Notes under the pieces: generated by a model | Databases searched by the model: none | The model's input: the letters and a program-made list of their open reading frames with translations, nothing else | Told to the model about the DNA's origin: nothing | Translations under genes and position numbers: made by a program | In this document: one piece after another, positions 1-11,341 of the stretch | Layout of the letters: each line of letters starts with the position of its first letter | Numbering within the stretch: the stretch's first letter is position 1 | Assembly (NCBI GenBank): GCA_000350305.1 | Contig: CP002916.1 | Location: 1 to 64,000 of the forward strand | Length of the DNA stretch: 64,000 nt | DNA from: Thermoplasmatales archaeon BRNA1 | Lineage (GTDB): Archaea; Thermoplasmatota; Thermoplasmata; Methanomassiliicoccales; Methanomethylophilaceae | Reading direction: 5' to 3'

Positions 1-55
1 AATTATAAAAATGGAATTATAATCGATTCCGGGTTGCTTTCAGAAAGGTTATATT

Positions 56-75
56 CGAGATTCAGAATAATCTCG
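56..75. promoter_or_regulatory. inverted repeat upstream of cdc6
   Basis: CGAGATT and AATCTCG form a perfect 7-bp inverted repeat with a 6-nt spacer, about 25 bases before the cdc6 GTG and just after a TATA-like element. It could be an autoregulatory operator or an initiator-binding element. The flanking 1-25 is AT-rich with repeated AATTATA. Confidence 0.4.
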
Positions 76-100
76 TGGATAGGAAAAAGGGGTAGTTGCA

Positions 101-1336
101 GTGGGAACTGATTCGATCTTCAAAACATATCTCGAGAAGAAGAACAACCTCATCAGGAACAGGGGGATTCTTCAGACAAGCTATGTTCCCGCACAGCTCA
201 TCCACAGAGATGACCAGATCAGAGAGATCGTCGATATCGTAGCCCCTTCCCTTCAGAAAGACAAGCCTTCCAACATCATGATCATCGGAAAGACCGGAAC
301 CGGAAAGACCGCTGTCGTGAAGTACATAGGGGAAGAACTAAGGAAGGCGGATCCCGACGGATCGAAGTGCAGCTACATCTACATCAACTGCGAGACCGTA
401 GATACCCCTTACAGCATCCTCTACAACATCTCCAACCACGTCATATCCGATCCCAACAAGAGGATCCCCTTCACCGGATGGAGTCTCGAAAGGATGTTCA
501 ACGTCTTGATTAAGTACATCGATGAGGCCGACAAGATCTTCATCATCGTTCTCGATGAGATCGATCAATCCTACAGGAAGAACGGGGACGACATCTTCTA
601 TTTCCTCACGACGATTAACGAGATGCTCTCGCAATCGAGAGTATCCATCATCGGAATCACCAACAACTCGAAGTTCAACGAAATCCTCTCCCCGAAGATT
701 CGCAGCAGATTGGGAGAGGAGAAGATAATCTTCCCCCCTTATTCCCCCAAGGAGCTCGTGGACATCCTCAAGGACAGGGCTGCAGAAGCGTTCTATTCGG
801 ACGTTATGGATGAGGGAGTTCTTCCTTACGTCGCAGCGGTATCCGCACAGGATTCCGGAGATGCAAGGAAAGCATTGGATCTTCTCAGGATATCCGCGGA
901 TGCCGCGGAGAGGAACGGAGATCCGAGAATCACCGAAGCACATGTCAAATATGCGATCCAGAAGATCGAGATCGATGCCTCCGCGGAAATCGTGAAATCC
1001 CTGACGGATCAGTCCAAACTCGTTCTGATGAGCATCATCAAGAATCCCGGAAACGACGAGGGTAAGATCACCACTGGTGACGTGTATTTCGTTTACAAGG
1101 AGATCGCAACCGAACTGGGATACAATCTTCTCACACAGAGAAGAGTGGGGGATCTCATTTCCGAACTCGATATGCTGGGAATCATTAATGCGAGGATCAA
1201 ATCCCTCGGAAGGAAGGGAAGGACCAAGATCATCGAGCTTAACATTTCCAAGGAGATTCAGAAGCTCGTTATTTCGGATGAGATCTTCCAGGACCTCGAA
1301 TACAAGCCTTCGAAGAAGCAGACCACCCTCTTCTGA
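101..1336 (+). CDS. cdc6: Orc1/Cdc6 replication initiator ATPase
   Basis: Origin-recognition and MCM-loading AAA+ ATPase of archaeal replication. The 411-residue product is of normal length for the family. Walker A GKTGTGKT is at about residues 63-70, Walker B with LDEID at about 151-155, and a C-terminal winged-helix region at about 300-400. Translation appears to start at GTG 101; the purine-rich stretch aggaaaaaggggtag lies just upstream. A TATA-like ttatatt lies at 49-55 and a 7-bp inverted repeat at 56-75, between promoter and start. Archaeal cdc6 genes commonly sit beside a replication origin, so an origin may lie at or before the window edge. Confidence 0.95.
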   Translation: MGTDSIFKTYLEKKNNLIRNRGILQTSYVPAQLIHRDDQIREIVDIVAPSLQKDKPSNIMIIGKTGTGKTAVVKYIGEELRKADPDGSKCSYIYINCETVDTPYSILYNISNHVISDPNKRIPFTGWSLERMFNVLIKYIDEADKIFIIVLDEIDQSYRKNGDDIFYFLTTINEMLSQSRVSIIGITNNSKFNEILSPKIRSRLGEEKIIFPPYSPKELVDILKDRAAEAFYSDVMDEGVLPYVAAVSAQDSGDARKALDLLRISADAAERNGDPRITEAHVKYAIQKIEIDASAEIVKSLTDQSKLVLMSIIKNPGNDEGKITTGDVYFVYKEIATELGYNLLTQRRVGDLISELDMLGIINARIKSLGRKGRTKIIELNISKEIQKLVISDEIFQDLEYKPSKKQTTLF

Positions 1337-1390
1337 TTCCGTTCGTTTTACGAAAGTAAGTTCCAGTGGAAATGAAGGGGTTGGGGTGTC

Positions 1391-2200
1391 TCAGAGACCC
1401 AGTTTCCTTCTGGCTCTCATTAGGCTGAATTCGTCGATCGCGAATCCCGTCCCTCCGATCGTGAGGATGATCGTCAGGATTGCCGCGCAGAGGTTGGGAA
1501 GAGAGTTCGGAGCCCAGTTGTCTAGGGCGCCGGTGTTTCCGTTGAAATAGAGTTTCAGTGAACCCAGCCAGGGGATTTCCTTCCATGCTACCGAACGGAT
1601 CCCGTCCACGGAAATCAGTCTTCCGGGAACGATGCTTCTCTGATCGAAGTAATTGTTCTCGGGATTGTCACCCATGGTAAGATACCCGCTTTTCTTCTGG
1701 AGGGTATCGATGTCTATGGATACGGTCTTCTCGTAACCGGCCTTGTATTTCAGTGTGAAAGTAAAAGTACCAGCAAGATCAGAATAATCGTTCCCGTTGT
1801 TGCTGACCCAAAGGTCGTTGCTGTATCCCGCGAGAGAGGGTGCGGACCATTTTCCGATGGAATCATCATAGTCGAGCCACACGATGGCCCTGTGGATGAC
1901 GGGGTTCCTGTTATCCCTCTTGTAGATGATCACGTCCCCGTATTCCCCGAATTTGCTGTAGTCATCGGCATATCCCTCCACATAACTGGTGATGGAGGTC
2001 TTGCTGGGACTCTTCACGAGGATGAGGTCCCCCGTGTCAATGATTCCGATCTCGGATTCACGGGAATGCTGCATGGATTGTGATTCCACGACGGTGAAAG
2101 GAGGGCTGACCCCGGACATGGAGTGTATGGCGAGATATCCTGCGCCTATGAGCGAAGCTATCACCGCGATAACGATGACGGTCTTCACTTCCTCCCTCAT
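1391..2200 (-). CDS. archaeal/ER-type signal peptidase I
   Basis: Membrane-bound serine protease that removes signal peptides from secreted proteins. It has an N-terminal transmembrane segment (about residues 7-27) and the catalytic Ser in ESQSM (Ser42). Further conserved elements are His103 in NPVIHRA and the MGDNPENN box with Asp178. The Ser-His pairing, rather than Ser-Lys, is that of the Sec11/archaeal class. A second hydrophobic stretch near the C terminus (about 235-255) would give a second membrane anchor. The gene is convergent with cdc6 and divergent from the deaminase gene. Confidence 0.9.
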   Translation of the reverse strand: MREEVKTVIVIAVIASLIGAGYLAIHSMSGVSPPFTVVESQSMQHSRESEIGIIDTGDLILVKSPSKTSITSYVEGYADDYSKFGEYGDVIIYKRDNRNPVIHRAIVWLDYDDSIGKWSAPSLAGYSNDLWVSNNGNDYSDLAGTFTFTLKYKAGYEKTVSIDIDTLQKKSGYLTMGDNPENNYFDQRSIVPGRLISVDGIRSVAWKEIPWLGSLKLYFNGNTGALDNWAPNSLPNLCAAILTIILTIGGTGFAIDEFSLMRARRKLGL

Positions 2201-2263
2201 GCATATGCGATTGATTCATCGAATATGAAAGTAACCAAATAGGTCGATGTAGATTGCGTCTTC

Positions 2264-2749
2264 ATGGAGAGACCTTCAACTGACAGGTATTTCATGGATA
2301 TGGCACAGCTCGTGGCAACCCGTTCCACCTGCCTCAGGCGCCATGTCGGGGCCGTCATCGTCAGGGACAAGCACGTCATCTCCACCGGATACAACGGGGC
2401 ACCCCGCGGTATTACCCACTGCGAGGAGAAGGGATGTCTCAGGGAGACTCTGAATGTACCGTCTGGCACTCGTCACGAACTGTGCCGTGGCGTACATGCC
2501 GAGCAGAATGCGATAACACAGGCCGCGAGCTTCGGGATCAGTGTCGACGGCGCCACAATCTACACCACGACCTTCCCCTGCAGCCTGTGTGCGAAGATCC
2601 TCATCAACGCCGGGATAAGGGAGATCGTGTACGACGACGGGTACATGGACGACCTGGCGAAGGACCTCCTCGAGGAGAGCGGGATGAAGATACGCTACTT
2701 CCCCGCAGACAAACTCGTCACCATCCCGAAGGATGCCGAAAAACAGTGA
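2264..2749 (+). CDS. dCMP deaminase (cytidine/deoxycytidylate deaminase family)
   Basis: Zinc-dependent deaminase likely converting dCMP to dUMP in thymidylate supply. The 161-residue product has the HAE active-site motif (His78, Glu80) and the zinc-binding PCSLC (Cys106, Cys109). An N-terminal block with conserved Cys, [12 protein letters not shown], is typical of ComEB/dCMP deaminases, and extra Cys residues lie in the region before HAE. It sits alone between the signal peptidase gene and the ATP synthase operon. Confidence 0.9.
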   Translation: MERPSTDRYFMDMAQLVATRSTCLRRHVGAVIVRDKHVISTGYNGAPRGITHCEEKGCLRETLNVPSGTRHELCRGVHAEQNAITQAASFGISVDGATIYTTTFPCSLCAKILINAGIREIVYDDGYMDDLAKDLLEESGMKIRYFPADKLVTIPKDAEKQ

Positions 2750-2778
2750 GAGAAAGGGTTGTTTTCGGCAATTCCCAT

Positions 2779-2831
2779 TGATAAACTTTATCACGAACGG
2801 GACCCTGCCTCTCCTTTTATAAAAGAGGGTC
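2779..2831 (+). promoter_or_regulatory. ATP synthase operon promoter with nested inverted repeats
   Basis: The 12-bp palindrome CTTTTATAAAAG (2814-2825) contains a TATA box. It is nested inside a GACCCT/AGGGTC inverted repeat (2801-2806 and 2826-2831). A further 7-bp repeat, TGATAAA-C-TTTATCA, lies at 2779-2793. A start site about 25 bases past the TATA would leave a leader of 40-60 nt before the first gene. The nested repeats may be an operator. Confidence 0.55.
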
Positions 2832-2902
2832 TGTAAAGAAAGGCGATTCTATTAAGTACCCTAAGCGGATACGACTTCTCACGAATGGTCGGGGAGTGTA
2901 AT

Positions 2903-3235
2903 TTGAGCCGAACTGACATACTTTCGGAAATAAAGGAGGCTGAGTCCAGGGCCGATCAGACCGTCGCACAGGCGGAGGCTGATAAGAAGGCCGCTGTGGC
3001 TCAGGCCCGCAGGGATTCTGTCAAGAGGATTCAGGACGAGCGCGCAGCAATGAGCGCCGCCTACGAGTCCGCTGTGGCAGCAGAGCAGGCCGCGCTCGAC
3101 AAGGAGAAAGCCGAAGTTCTCGCCAAGGGCGAGGAGGAGGCCGCCGCCATCGACGCCGCCGCGCAGGATAAGATCAAGGAAGTCAACGATTTCCTCACGA
3201 AAGAATTCGAGAGGGCAATAGATGCTTCTTCCTGA
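2903..3235 (+). CDS. atpH: A-type ATP synthase subunit H (peripheral stalk)
   Basis: Coiled-coil peripheral-stalk subunit pairing with subunit E. The 110-residue, Ala/Glu/Lys-rich product is almost entirely predicted helix. I chose TTG 2903 because GGGGAG (2891-2896) is placed correctly as its ribosome site. An in-frame ATG at 2885 has no such site but would add six residues. It is the first gene of the ATP synthase operon. Its stop overlaps the next start at ATG 3222. Confidence 0.85.
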   Translation: MSRTDILSEIKEAESRADQTVAQAEADKKAAVAQARRDSVKRIQDERAAMSAAYESAVAAEQAALDKEKAEVLAKGEEEAAAIDAAAQDKIKEVNDFLTKEFERAIDASS

Positions 3236-5393
3236 GTCGATGAGTAGGATTGTGATTGTGGGTACCAAGACCCGCATGCAGGACGCCATCAACGCGTTCT
3301 ACGGCGAGAAGGCTATTCACGTCATCGATCATACCACCGGCGACGACGGGCTCTCCATCGGTGCTCCCACCGAAGGCACGTCCAAGGCATCCGAGAGGCT
3401 GCTGAAGGTCCGTGCTATGGAAAAAGAGCTCGGGATCAAAAAGAAGGCTAAGACCGCCAATATCGCCGTCGAGGATGTGCAGGCGCGCATCGAAGCCGGC
3501 GAGATTGAGAGCGTCGAAGACGAGGTCCTGAAGACCGTCGACGCAAGGAATGATCTTACCCAGAAAATCACTGAGTTAAACGCCAAAAAGAAAACCTTTG
3601 AACTTCTCGGAAAGCTCCAGGACGGCCCCACCCTGGATCTGTATCACGGATACAGGAACGTGGCCGTAATCGTCGGCACCACCGTCGGCGATGTCTCCTC
3701 GCTGCAGTTCGAAGATGCCGAGGTCTTCTGCGCCTATGACAAGAAAGAGGGCGGTGTCATCGCTGCCTTCGTCAAGGCCGACAAGAAGGACGCGGCCGAA
3801 GCCCTCCTCTCGGAGTCCGGCTTCGTCGAGCTGCAGGTTCCGATGTACACCGAGCCCATCACCGTCGAGGCAGCCCTCCAGGTCGTGGATTCGGAGATCG
3901 CGGAAGCACAGGCAAAGATCGATGCAACCGCTTTCACCATCGAGGCTCTCAAAGAGAAGTACCAGTCGTTCCTCAAGGGAACCGACGAAGAGCTGTCCAT
4001 CCAGGTCGAGAAGGGTTCCATCCCCGTCAGGATCGCGGTCAGCAAGTACGCATACGTCATGGACGCATGGGTGCCGACCAAGAAGGTGGACGAGATCAAA
4101 GCACACCTCGAGCAGAAGCTCGGGGACGACGTCTACGTGGAGTTCGTCGAGACCAGGAGCCGCAAGATGGCGGACTCCGAGGCCGCCGAGCCCCGCTTCC
4201 AGCCTGTTCCCACCAAACAGAGCAACGGAAAGATCGCCTCGGAGTTCGAATACGCGACCTCCCTCGTTGCGATCCCGAAGTATCAGGAGATCGATCCTAC
4301 GATCCTCATCATGGTCTTCCTCCCGCTGTTCTTCGGATTCATGGTCGGAGACGCCGGATACGCGATTCCCTTCATCATCCTGGGAATCTACGGACTCAGA
4401 AAAACCCATCACAAAGACTGGCGCGCAATCGCGCTCGTGTTCTTCTTCGGAGGTCTGTGGGCCTTCCTGTTCGGATTCTTCTTCTATGGCGAAATGCTAG
4501 GAATGCACTTCGTCGGCGGAGAGGAAATCGGCGGCGTATGGGAGTGGGAGCACAACAGTGTCGCCGTCGGCGGTACTGCAGTTACCTGGGACTGGCTCCT
4601 CGGAGAGCACTTCCCCGAGTGGTTCAGCAGCATGATGGCACAGGTCGACGACGGAGTCGGAATCGGAAAGCTCGAGGATGTTACCTTCCTCCTGAAGCTC
4701 TCGATCTACATCGGTATCGTCCACCTCGGAATCGGATACGTCTGCGGACTCTACAACCGCACCATCCAGCACGGCGGCAAGGAGGCCTTCATGGAGAAGG
4801 GAGGAATCGTCCTCACCTTCGTCGGAATGATCTTCTTCTGCTACGCGCTCACCGAGGTCCTGTTCAGTAAGAAGCCCCTCACCGAGGGAATCCCGCTGAT
4901 CACCTTCGCCATCGGCATAGTGCTTCTGGGAATCGGAGTGGCCATCAACGCCAAGGCCGAGTCTCCCATGGAGGCCATCATCGCCATCCCCGAAGTGATC
5001 GGAAATGTTCTTTCATATGCCCGTCTGGGCGCAATCGCGATGTCGAAGGCCGGAATGGCTCTCGCATTCAACTATATCGTCTTCAGCATGATCATGCACA
5101 CCACCGAGACCGGTGCGGTCCAGATCGTCGACGGCGTTGCACACAACATCGTCGCATTCAACCCGTCCGGGGCCATCGTTCTGTGCATCCTCGGTCTGCT
5201 TCTGTTCGGATTCCTGCACCTTGTTGTATGGACTCTCGCCATCCTGTCCGCCGGACTGCACGCCCTAAGGTTGCAGTTCGTAGAACTGATGATGAAGTTC
5301 TACGACGGAGGAACCCTCCAGTTCGCACCGCTTGCAGAGAAGCGTGTCAAAACCTTTTTCAGCAAAAAAGCTAACAAAATTAGTGAGGTTTGA
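3222..5393 (+). CDS. atpI: A-type ATP synthase subunit I (membrane a-subunit)
   Basis: Large membrane subunit forming the ion half-channels against the K ring. It is about 723 residues long. The N-terminal cytoplasmic half (about 1-355) is rich in coiled coil and the C-terminal half holds roughly seven to eight hydrophobic helices. ATG 3222 gives MLLPESMSRIVIVG, matching the family's usual N terminus (PE-x-M followed by a beta strand). ATG 3240 is the alternative. The GDAGYAIPF segment and the late ARLGAIAMSKAGMA helix, whose Arg faces the ring carboxylate, are characteristic. Confidence 0.94.
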   Translation: MLLPESMSRIVIVGTKTRMQDAINAFYGEKAIHVIDHTTGDDGLSIGAPTEGTSKASERLLKVRAMEKELGIKKKAKTANIAVEDVQARIEAGEIESVEDEVLKTVDARNDLTQKITELNAKKKTFELLGKLQDGPTLDLYHGYRNVAVIVGTTVGDVSSLQFEDAEVFCAYDKKEGGVIAAFVKADKKDAAEALLSESGFVELQVPMYTEPITVEAALQVVDSEIAEAQAKIDATAFTIEALKEKYQSFLKGTDEELSIQVEKGSIPVRIAVSKYAYVMDAWVPTKKVDEIKAHLEQKLGDDVYVEFVETRSRKMADSEAAEPRFQPVPTKQSNGKIASEFEYATSLVAIPKYQEIDPTILIMVFLPLFFGFMVGDAGYAIPFIILGIYGLRKTHHKDWRAIALVFFFGGLWAFLFGFFFYGEMLGMHFVGGEEIGGVWEWEHNSVAVGGTAVTWDWLLGEHFPEWFSSMMAQVDDGVGIGKLEDVTFLLKLSIYIGIVHLGIGYVCGLYNRTIQHGGKEAFMEKGGIVLTFVGMIFFCYALTEVLFSKKPLTEGIPLITFAIGIVLLGIGVAINAKAESPMEAIIAIPEVIGNVLSYARLGAIAMSKAGMALAFNYIVFSMIMHTTETGAVQIVDGVAHNIVAFNPSGAIVLCILGLLLFGFLHLVVWTLAILSAGLHALRLQFVELMMKFYDGGTLQFAPLAEKRVKTFFSKKANKISEV

Positions 5394-5398
5394 TTAAA

Positions 5399-5641
5399 AT
5401 GGCCATCGAAAATGGAATTGTTGACGTCACCCCTGGACTGATCGCAATCGGAGCCGGACTTGCAGTCGGACTCGCCGGACTCGGATCCGGACTTGGAGAG
5501 AAAGACATCGGAGCTGCCGCTGTCGGAGCAATCACTGAGGACCCGTCCCTCTTCGGAAGGGCAATGATCTTCACCGTTCTCCCTGAGACCGTCGTCATCT
5601 TCGGACTCGTTATCGCTATCATGTGTCTGTTCGTCCTGTGA
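5399..5641 (+). CDS. atpK: A-type ATP synthase subunit K (proteolipid c-ring)
   Basis: Ring-forming proteolipid of 80 residues with a single hairpin of two membrane helices. The ion-binding carboxylate is the Glu in TVLPETVVIFG on helix 2; helix 1 is Gly-rich (GAGLAVGLAGLGSGLGE). This is the simple one-hairpin form, not a duplicated proteolipid. ATG 5399 is preferred; a TTG at 5390 overlaps the stop of subunit I. Whether the coupling ion is H+ or Na+ cannot be decided here. Confidence 0.93.
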   Translation: MAIENGIVDVTPGLIAIGAGLAVGLAGLGSGLGEKDIGAAAVGAITEDPSLFGRAMIFTVLPETVVIFGLVIAIMCLFVL

Positions 5642-5670
5642 GCCGCCCTACTGGATTCAGGAGGCCGCAC

Positions 5671-6228
5671 ATGGCACTAGACAGCGTCACAAAGGAGATC
5701 GAGGCATCCGCCCAGGCCTCTGTTGCCAAACTCCGCGAGGAGCAGGCAGCCGAGATCAAGGCCATCAACGAGCAGGCGGACGCAGAGATCGCCGAAATGA
5801 AAGAGAAGCAGGAGAAAAGGATCTCCGAGACCAAGGACATGCTTGCCCGCCAGGAGCGCTCCAGCGCCGACCTCGAGAGCAAGAAGATCGTCCTCGCGAA
5901 GAAGAAGGAGATCCTCAACCGTGCCTTCGAGTCCGCCCTCGTCGAGCTGGAGAACATGCCCGCCAGCAAGAAGAAGGCCTACTACAAGGCAATGGTCAAG
6001 GCTGCAAAGAAGATCATTCCCGAGCCCAAGGCCCTCATGTCGGAGAACGACTCGTTCACCGCATCCGACCTTGGAGTCACGGCAGTCGAGAAGGATTCCA
6101 AGATCCGCTCCGGACTCATCCTCCAGAGCGCAGACGGATCCCTCGAGGTCGACATGCAGTACTCCGTTCTTCTCCAGAACATCTGGGACAGCAATCTGAA
6201 ACAGCTGTCAGACATCCTGTTCGGGTGA
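5671..6228 (+). CDS. atpE: A-type ATP synthase subunit E
   Basis: Peripheral-stalk subunit linking subunit A/B to the membrane part. The 185-residue product has a long N-terminal coiled coil (about 1-85) and a C-terminal alpha/beta head. ATG 5671 follows a good ribosome site, caggagg (5659-5665). Longer in-frame starts upstream overlap the K gene and would add residues unlike the family. Confidence 0.92.
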   Translation: MALDSVTKEIEASAQASVAKLREEQAAEIKAINEQADAEIAEMKEKQEKRISETKDMLARQERSSADLESKKIVLAKKKEILNRAFESALVELENMPASKKKAYYKAMVKAAKKIIPEPKALMSENDSFTASDLGVTAVEKDSKIRSGLILQSADGSLEVDMQYSVLLQNIWDSNLKQLSDILFG

Positions 6229-6232
6229 AATA

Positions 6233-7285
6233 ATGTTCAAGAGCAGGGGAGCCGGAAACTACGCGTACACCGCGGCAAGGGTCAAGAGTAAGAAAGCCAA
6301 GCTGATGAAAGCTGAGGACTACAACAAGCTCTTGGTCATGTCCGTTCCTGAGATCTCGCACTACATCAGCGAGGCAGGATACGCAAAAGAGATGACCGAC
6401 CTGGCAACCAGGTACTCCGGTCTGTCTCTTCTTGAGTACGCCACGTACACCAACATGGCGAAGGCTTTCCGCAGCATCTTAACGTCGTCCAAGGGCGAGC
6501 TCGCCAACATGGTTCAGGCATACCTCACCAAGTGGGACATCTACAACGCCATGATCATCATGCGCGCAAAGAAGTTCGGTGTCTCCATGGAGTCTGCCCG
6601 CGAGGACCTTGTCCCCGCCGGAAAACTGAACATGGACGACCTTGACAAGCTTCTTGCCTACCCTACCGTCGACGATACGCTCGCCGCATACTGCACCATG
6701 GTACACATAAAAGTGCCAGAGGAGTACATGCAGATGTATCGCGACAGGAACATCCTCGCACCCGTCGAGGATTTCTTCTACAGGGATTACTACAAGAATC
6801 TGCTGAAGAACATCGATGCTCACGACAGGCCGACCAACATCTTCCTGAGCTACATCAAGCACGTCATCGACCACAAGAACCTCGAGACTGCCCTGAAGCT
6901 CAAGAACGACAAGATCAGCCCCGAGATCATCATGGCGTTCTTCATCCCCGGAGGAGCCGAGATCGACGAGAAGGTGATGACCGCTATGGCCAACGCCGAC
7001 GATGTCGCAGGCGTCCTTTCCGAGGCGTCGCAACTTAAGTTGTATGTGGATCTCAAGGACATTATTTCCGAAGAAACCGACTCGGTCCTGAAGATTAGTG
7101 CAGCGCTTTCAGAACTTGGAGCCGTCATGGCAAACAAGGTCTCGCACATGTACCCCCCGTCCATCATTCCCGTCATGGATTACATGATCCACAAGGAGAA
7201 TGAGGTCAGGAACATCAGGATGATCGCACACGGGGTCGATTCCGGCCTCGATGTTGAAATCATGAAGCGTCTGCTGGTGATCTGA
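6233..7285 (+). CDS. atpC: A-type ATP synthase subunit C
   Basis: Central-stalk cap (d-like) subunit that couples the rotor to the K ring. The 350-residue, largely helical product has the family's three-fold repeated fold and a conserved NYAYTAARVKSKKAKL N terminus. It begins 4 nt after subunit E. It ends in ATGA with the start of subunit F, giving tight translational coupling. Confidence 0.92.
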   Translation: MFKSRGAGNYAYTAARVKSKKAKLMKAEDYNKLLVMSVPEISHYISEAGYAKEMTDLATRYSGLSLLEYATYTNMAKAFRSILTSSKGELANMVQAYLTKWDIYNAMIIMRAKKFGVSMESAREDLVPAGKLNMDDLDKLLAYPTVDDTLAAYCTMVHIKVPEEYMQMYRDRNILAPVEDFFYRDYYKNLLKNIDAHDRPTNIFLSYIKHVIDHKNLETALKLKNDKISPEIIMAFFIPGGAEIDEKVMTAMANADDVAGVLSEASQLKLYVDLKDIISEETDSVLKISAALSELGAVMANKVSHMYPPSIIPVMDYMIHKENEVRNIRMIAHGVDSGLDVEIMKRLLVI

Positions 7286-7590
7286 TGGAAATTGGAGTAA
7301 TTGGCAGCGATGAATTCACCCTCGGCTTCCGCCTTGCGGGGGTCAGGAAAGTCTTTGTCGCAGATGCAGAAAACTATCAAGCAAAGATGCAGGAAGCGAT
7401 GGCCGATGCCGACATCGGAATACTTGCCGTCATGTCGGACGACCTGCAGAACCTTCCCACCAACTACAAGAACAAGATCATGGAGTCCATCCAGCCCGTG
7501 GTCGTTCCCGTCGGTGGTGACTCTAACGATCTTCGTGAGAAAGTCAAGAGGGTTATCGGCGTCGATTTGTACAAGAATGAGGATGATTGA
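7285..7590 (+). CDS. atpF: A-type ATP synthase subunit F
   Basis: Small central-rotor subunit (101 residues) with an alternating beta/alpha fold. The N terminus MEIGVIGSDEFTLGFRLAG is diagnostic for the family. Its ATG overlaps the TGA of subunit C. The next gene starts immediately after its stop. Confidence 0.93.
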   Translation: MEIGVIGSDEFTLGFRLAGVRKVFVADAENYQAKMQEAMADADIGILAVMSDDLQNLPTNYKNKIMESIQPVVVPVGGDSNDLREKVKRVIGVDLYKNEDD

Positions 7591-9321
<1,731 letters not shown>

Positions 9322-9323
9322 AT

Positions 9324-10706
9324 ATGGCAGAGAGTGTAGCTAAAGAGTACAAGACCATCGAGAACATCGCCGGACCTCTCGTGTTCGTGAAGAACACCGA
9401 GCCCGTCGGATACCAGGAGATGGTCTCCGTCAGGCTTTCCGACGGATCGATCAAGAGAGGACAGGTCCTCGACACCTCGGACGACATGGTCTGCATCCAG
9501 ATCTTCGAGGGAACCACCGGTATCGACAGGGCGGCGGCAGTCCGCTTCCTCGGCGACACCATGAAGATGCCCGTCTCCAAGGACATGCTCGGAAGGGTCC
9601 TGTCCGGAGCCGGTGCCCCCATCGACGGAGGACCCGCAATCGTCCCCGAGAAAGAGATGGACATCACCGGAGCGGCCATCAACCCGTGGGCAAGGGACTC
9701 CCCTGCCGACTTCATTGAGACCGGAATCTCCACCATCGACGGAATGAACACCCTCGTCAGGGGACAGAAGCTTCCTATCTTCTCCGCCTCCGGACTTCCT
9801 CACAACGATATTGCTCTGCAGATCGCTCGTCAGGCAAAGGTCCGCGGAGAGAACGAGGAGTTCGCTGTCGTGTTCATCGCCCTCGGTATCACCAACGAGG
9901 AGAAGCAGAAGTTCATGAACGAGTTCGAGAGGACCGGCGCCCTGAAGAACGCCGTCGTCTTCCTGAACCTCGCCGACGACCCTGCTGTCGAGCGTATCTC
10001 CACCCCGCGTCTGGGACTCACCACCGCGGAGTACATGGCGTTCGACCTCGGAATGCAGGTTCTCGTCATCATGACCGACATCACCAACTATTGCGAGGCC
10101 CTCCGTCAGATCGGAGCAGCCCGTGATGAGGTGCCCGGAAGGCGTGGATACCCCGGTTACATGTACACCGACCTCGCACAGCTGTACGAGCGTGCCGGAA
10201 GGATCAAGGGCAAGAACGGATCGATCACCCAGATCCCGATCCTCACCATGCCCGGTGACGATATCACCCACCCGATCCCCGACCTGTCCGGTTACATCAC
10301 CGAGGGACAGATCGTTCTGTCCAGGGAGCTGCACAGGAACGGCATCTACCCGCCGGTCAACGTGTCCTCCTCCCTGTCCAGGCTGATGAACTCCGGTATC
10401 GGAGCGGACAAGACCCGTGACGACCACAAGGCGGTCTCCGACCAGCTCTACGCGTCCTACGCGGAGGGTAAGGACCTCAGGGGACTCGTGGCCATCGTCG
10501 GAAAGGACTCCCTGAACGCAAAGGACAGGAAGCTCCTCGACTTCGCCGACCTCTTCGAGGACAGGGTTGTCCGCCAGGGTATCGACGAGGACAGGTCCAT
10601 CGAGACCACCCTCGACATCGCCTGGGAGATCCTGAAGGAGCTCGATATCGACCAGCTCACCAGGATCGACAAGAAGTACCTCGAGAAGTACCTCAAGAAG
10701 GAGTGA
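9324..10706 (+). CDS. atpB: A-type ATP synthase regulatory subunit B
   Basis: Non-catalytic nucleotide-binding partner of subunit A (460 residues). As expected for B subunits it lacks a standard P-loop: the equivalent region reads [10 protein letters not shown]. It keeps the conserved [14 protein letters not shown] and [14 protein letters not shown] segments. It lies between subunits A and D in the usual archaeal order. Confidence 0.97.
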   Translation: MAESVAKEYKTIENIAGPLVFVKNTEPVGYQEMVSVRLSDGSIKRGQVLDTSDDMVCIQIFEGTTGIDRAAAVRFLGDTMKMPVSKDMLGRVLSGAGAPIDGGPAIVPEKEMDITGAAINPWARDSPADFIETGISTIDGMNTLVRGQKLPIFSASGLPHNDIALQIARQAKVRGENEEFAVVFIALGITNEEKQKFMNEFERTGALKNAVVFLNLADDPAVERISTPRLGLTTAEYMAFDLGMQVLVIMTDITNYCEALRQIGAARDEVPGRRGYPGYMYTDLAQLYERAGRIKGKNGSITQIPILTMPGDDITHPIPDLSGYITEGQIVLSRELHRNGIYPPVNVSSSLSRLMNSGIGADKTRDDHKAVSDQLYASYAEGKDLRGLVAIVGKDSLNAKDRKLLDFADLFEDRVVRQGIDEDRSIETTLDIAWEILKELDIDQLTRIDKKYLEKYLKKE

Positions 10707-10711
10707 AGCAG

Positions 10712-11341
10712 ATGGCAGCCCGCGACGTCACCCCGACCCGCTCAGTGCTTCTGGACCTCAAGCGCAGGATCAAGCTGTCCCAGTCCGGACACAAGATCCT
10801 GAAGATGAAGAGGGACGGACTCATCATCGAGTTCTTCGAAGTGCTCGAGAAGGCGAGGCAGATGCGTGCCGGCGTTGCTACCGACTTCGAGGTGGCGATG
10901 AGGAACATCACCATCGCCCGTGCCGTAGACGGTGAGATTGCGGTGAAGAGTGCCGCATACGCGCTCAAATCGCATCCCACCGTCAAACTCACCAGCCACT
11001 CCATCATGGGAATGATGGTCCCCAAGGTTGAGGCGGAGAAGATCCACACCGATATCATTGGACGCGGATACGGAATCCTCAACACTTCGGCCTATGTAGC
11101 GGCCGCGGCAGACAGTTTCGAGAAGCTTCTCGAGACCCTGATCCGCGCCGCCGAGGTCGAGACCACCATGAAGAAGCTGCTGGACGAGATTGAGAAGACC
11201 AAGAGAAGGGTTAACGCACTGGAGTTCAAGGTCATCCCCGACCTCCAGGAGTCCCAGAGGTTCGTCAGGTCCCGTCTCGAAGAGATGGAACGTGAGACCA
11301 CTACCTCTCTCAAGCACCTCAAAGGCAAGGAAGAGTCTTGA
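10712..11341 (+). CDS. atpD: A-type ATP synthase subunit D (central rotor shaft)
   Basis: Gamma-like coiled-coil shaft (209 residues) that rotates inside the A3B3 head. The N terminus (VTPTRSVLLDLKRRIKL) and the C-terminal helix (RVNALEFKVIPDL) are conserved. ATG 10712 follows aaggagtgaagcag; a GTG at 10703 is an alternative that overlaps subunit B. Its stop overlaps a further small gene. Confidence 0.94.
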   Translation: MAARDVTPTRSVLLDLKRRIKLSQSGHKILKMKRDGLIIEFFEVLEKARQMRAGVATDFEVAMRNITIARAVDGEIAVKSAAYALKSHPTVKLTSHSIMGMMVPKVEAEKIHTDIIGRGYGILNTSAYVAAAADSFEKLLETLIRAAEVETTMKKLLDEIEKTKRRVNALEFKVIPDLQESQRFVRSRLEEMERETTTSLKHLKGKEES

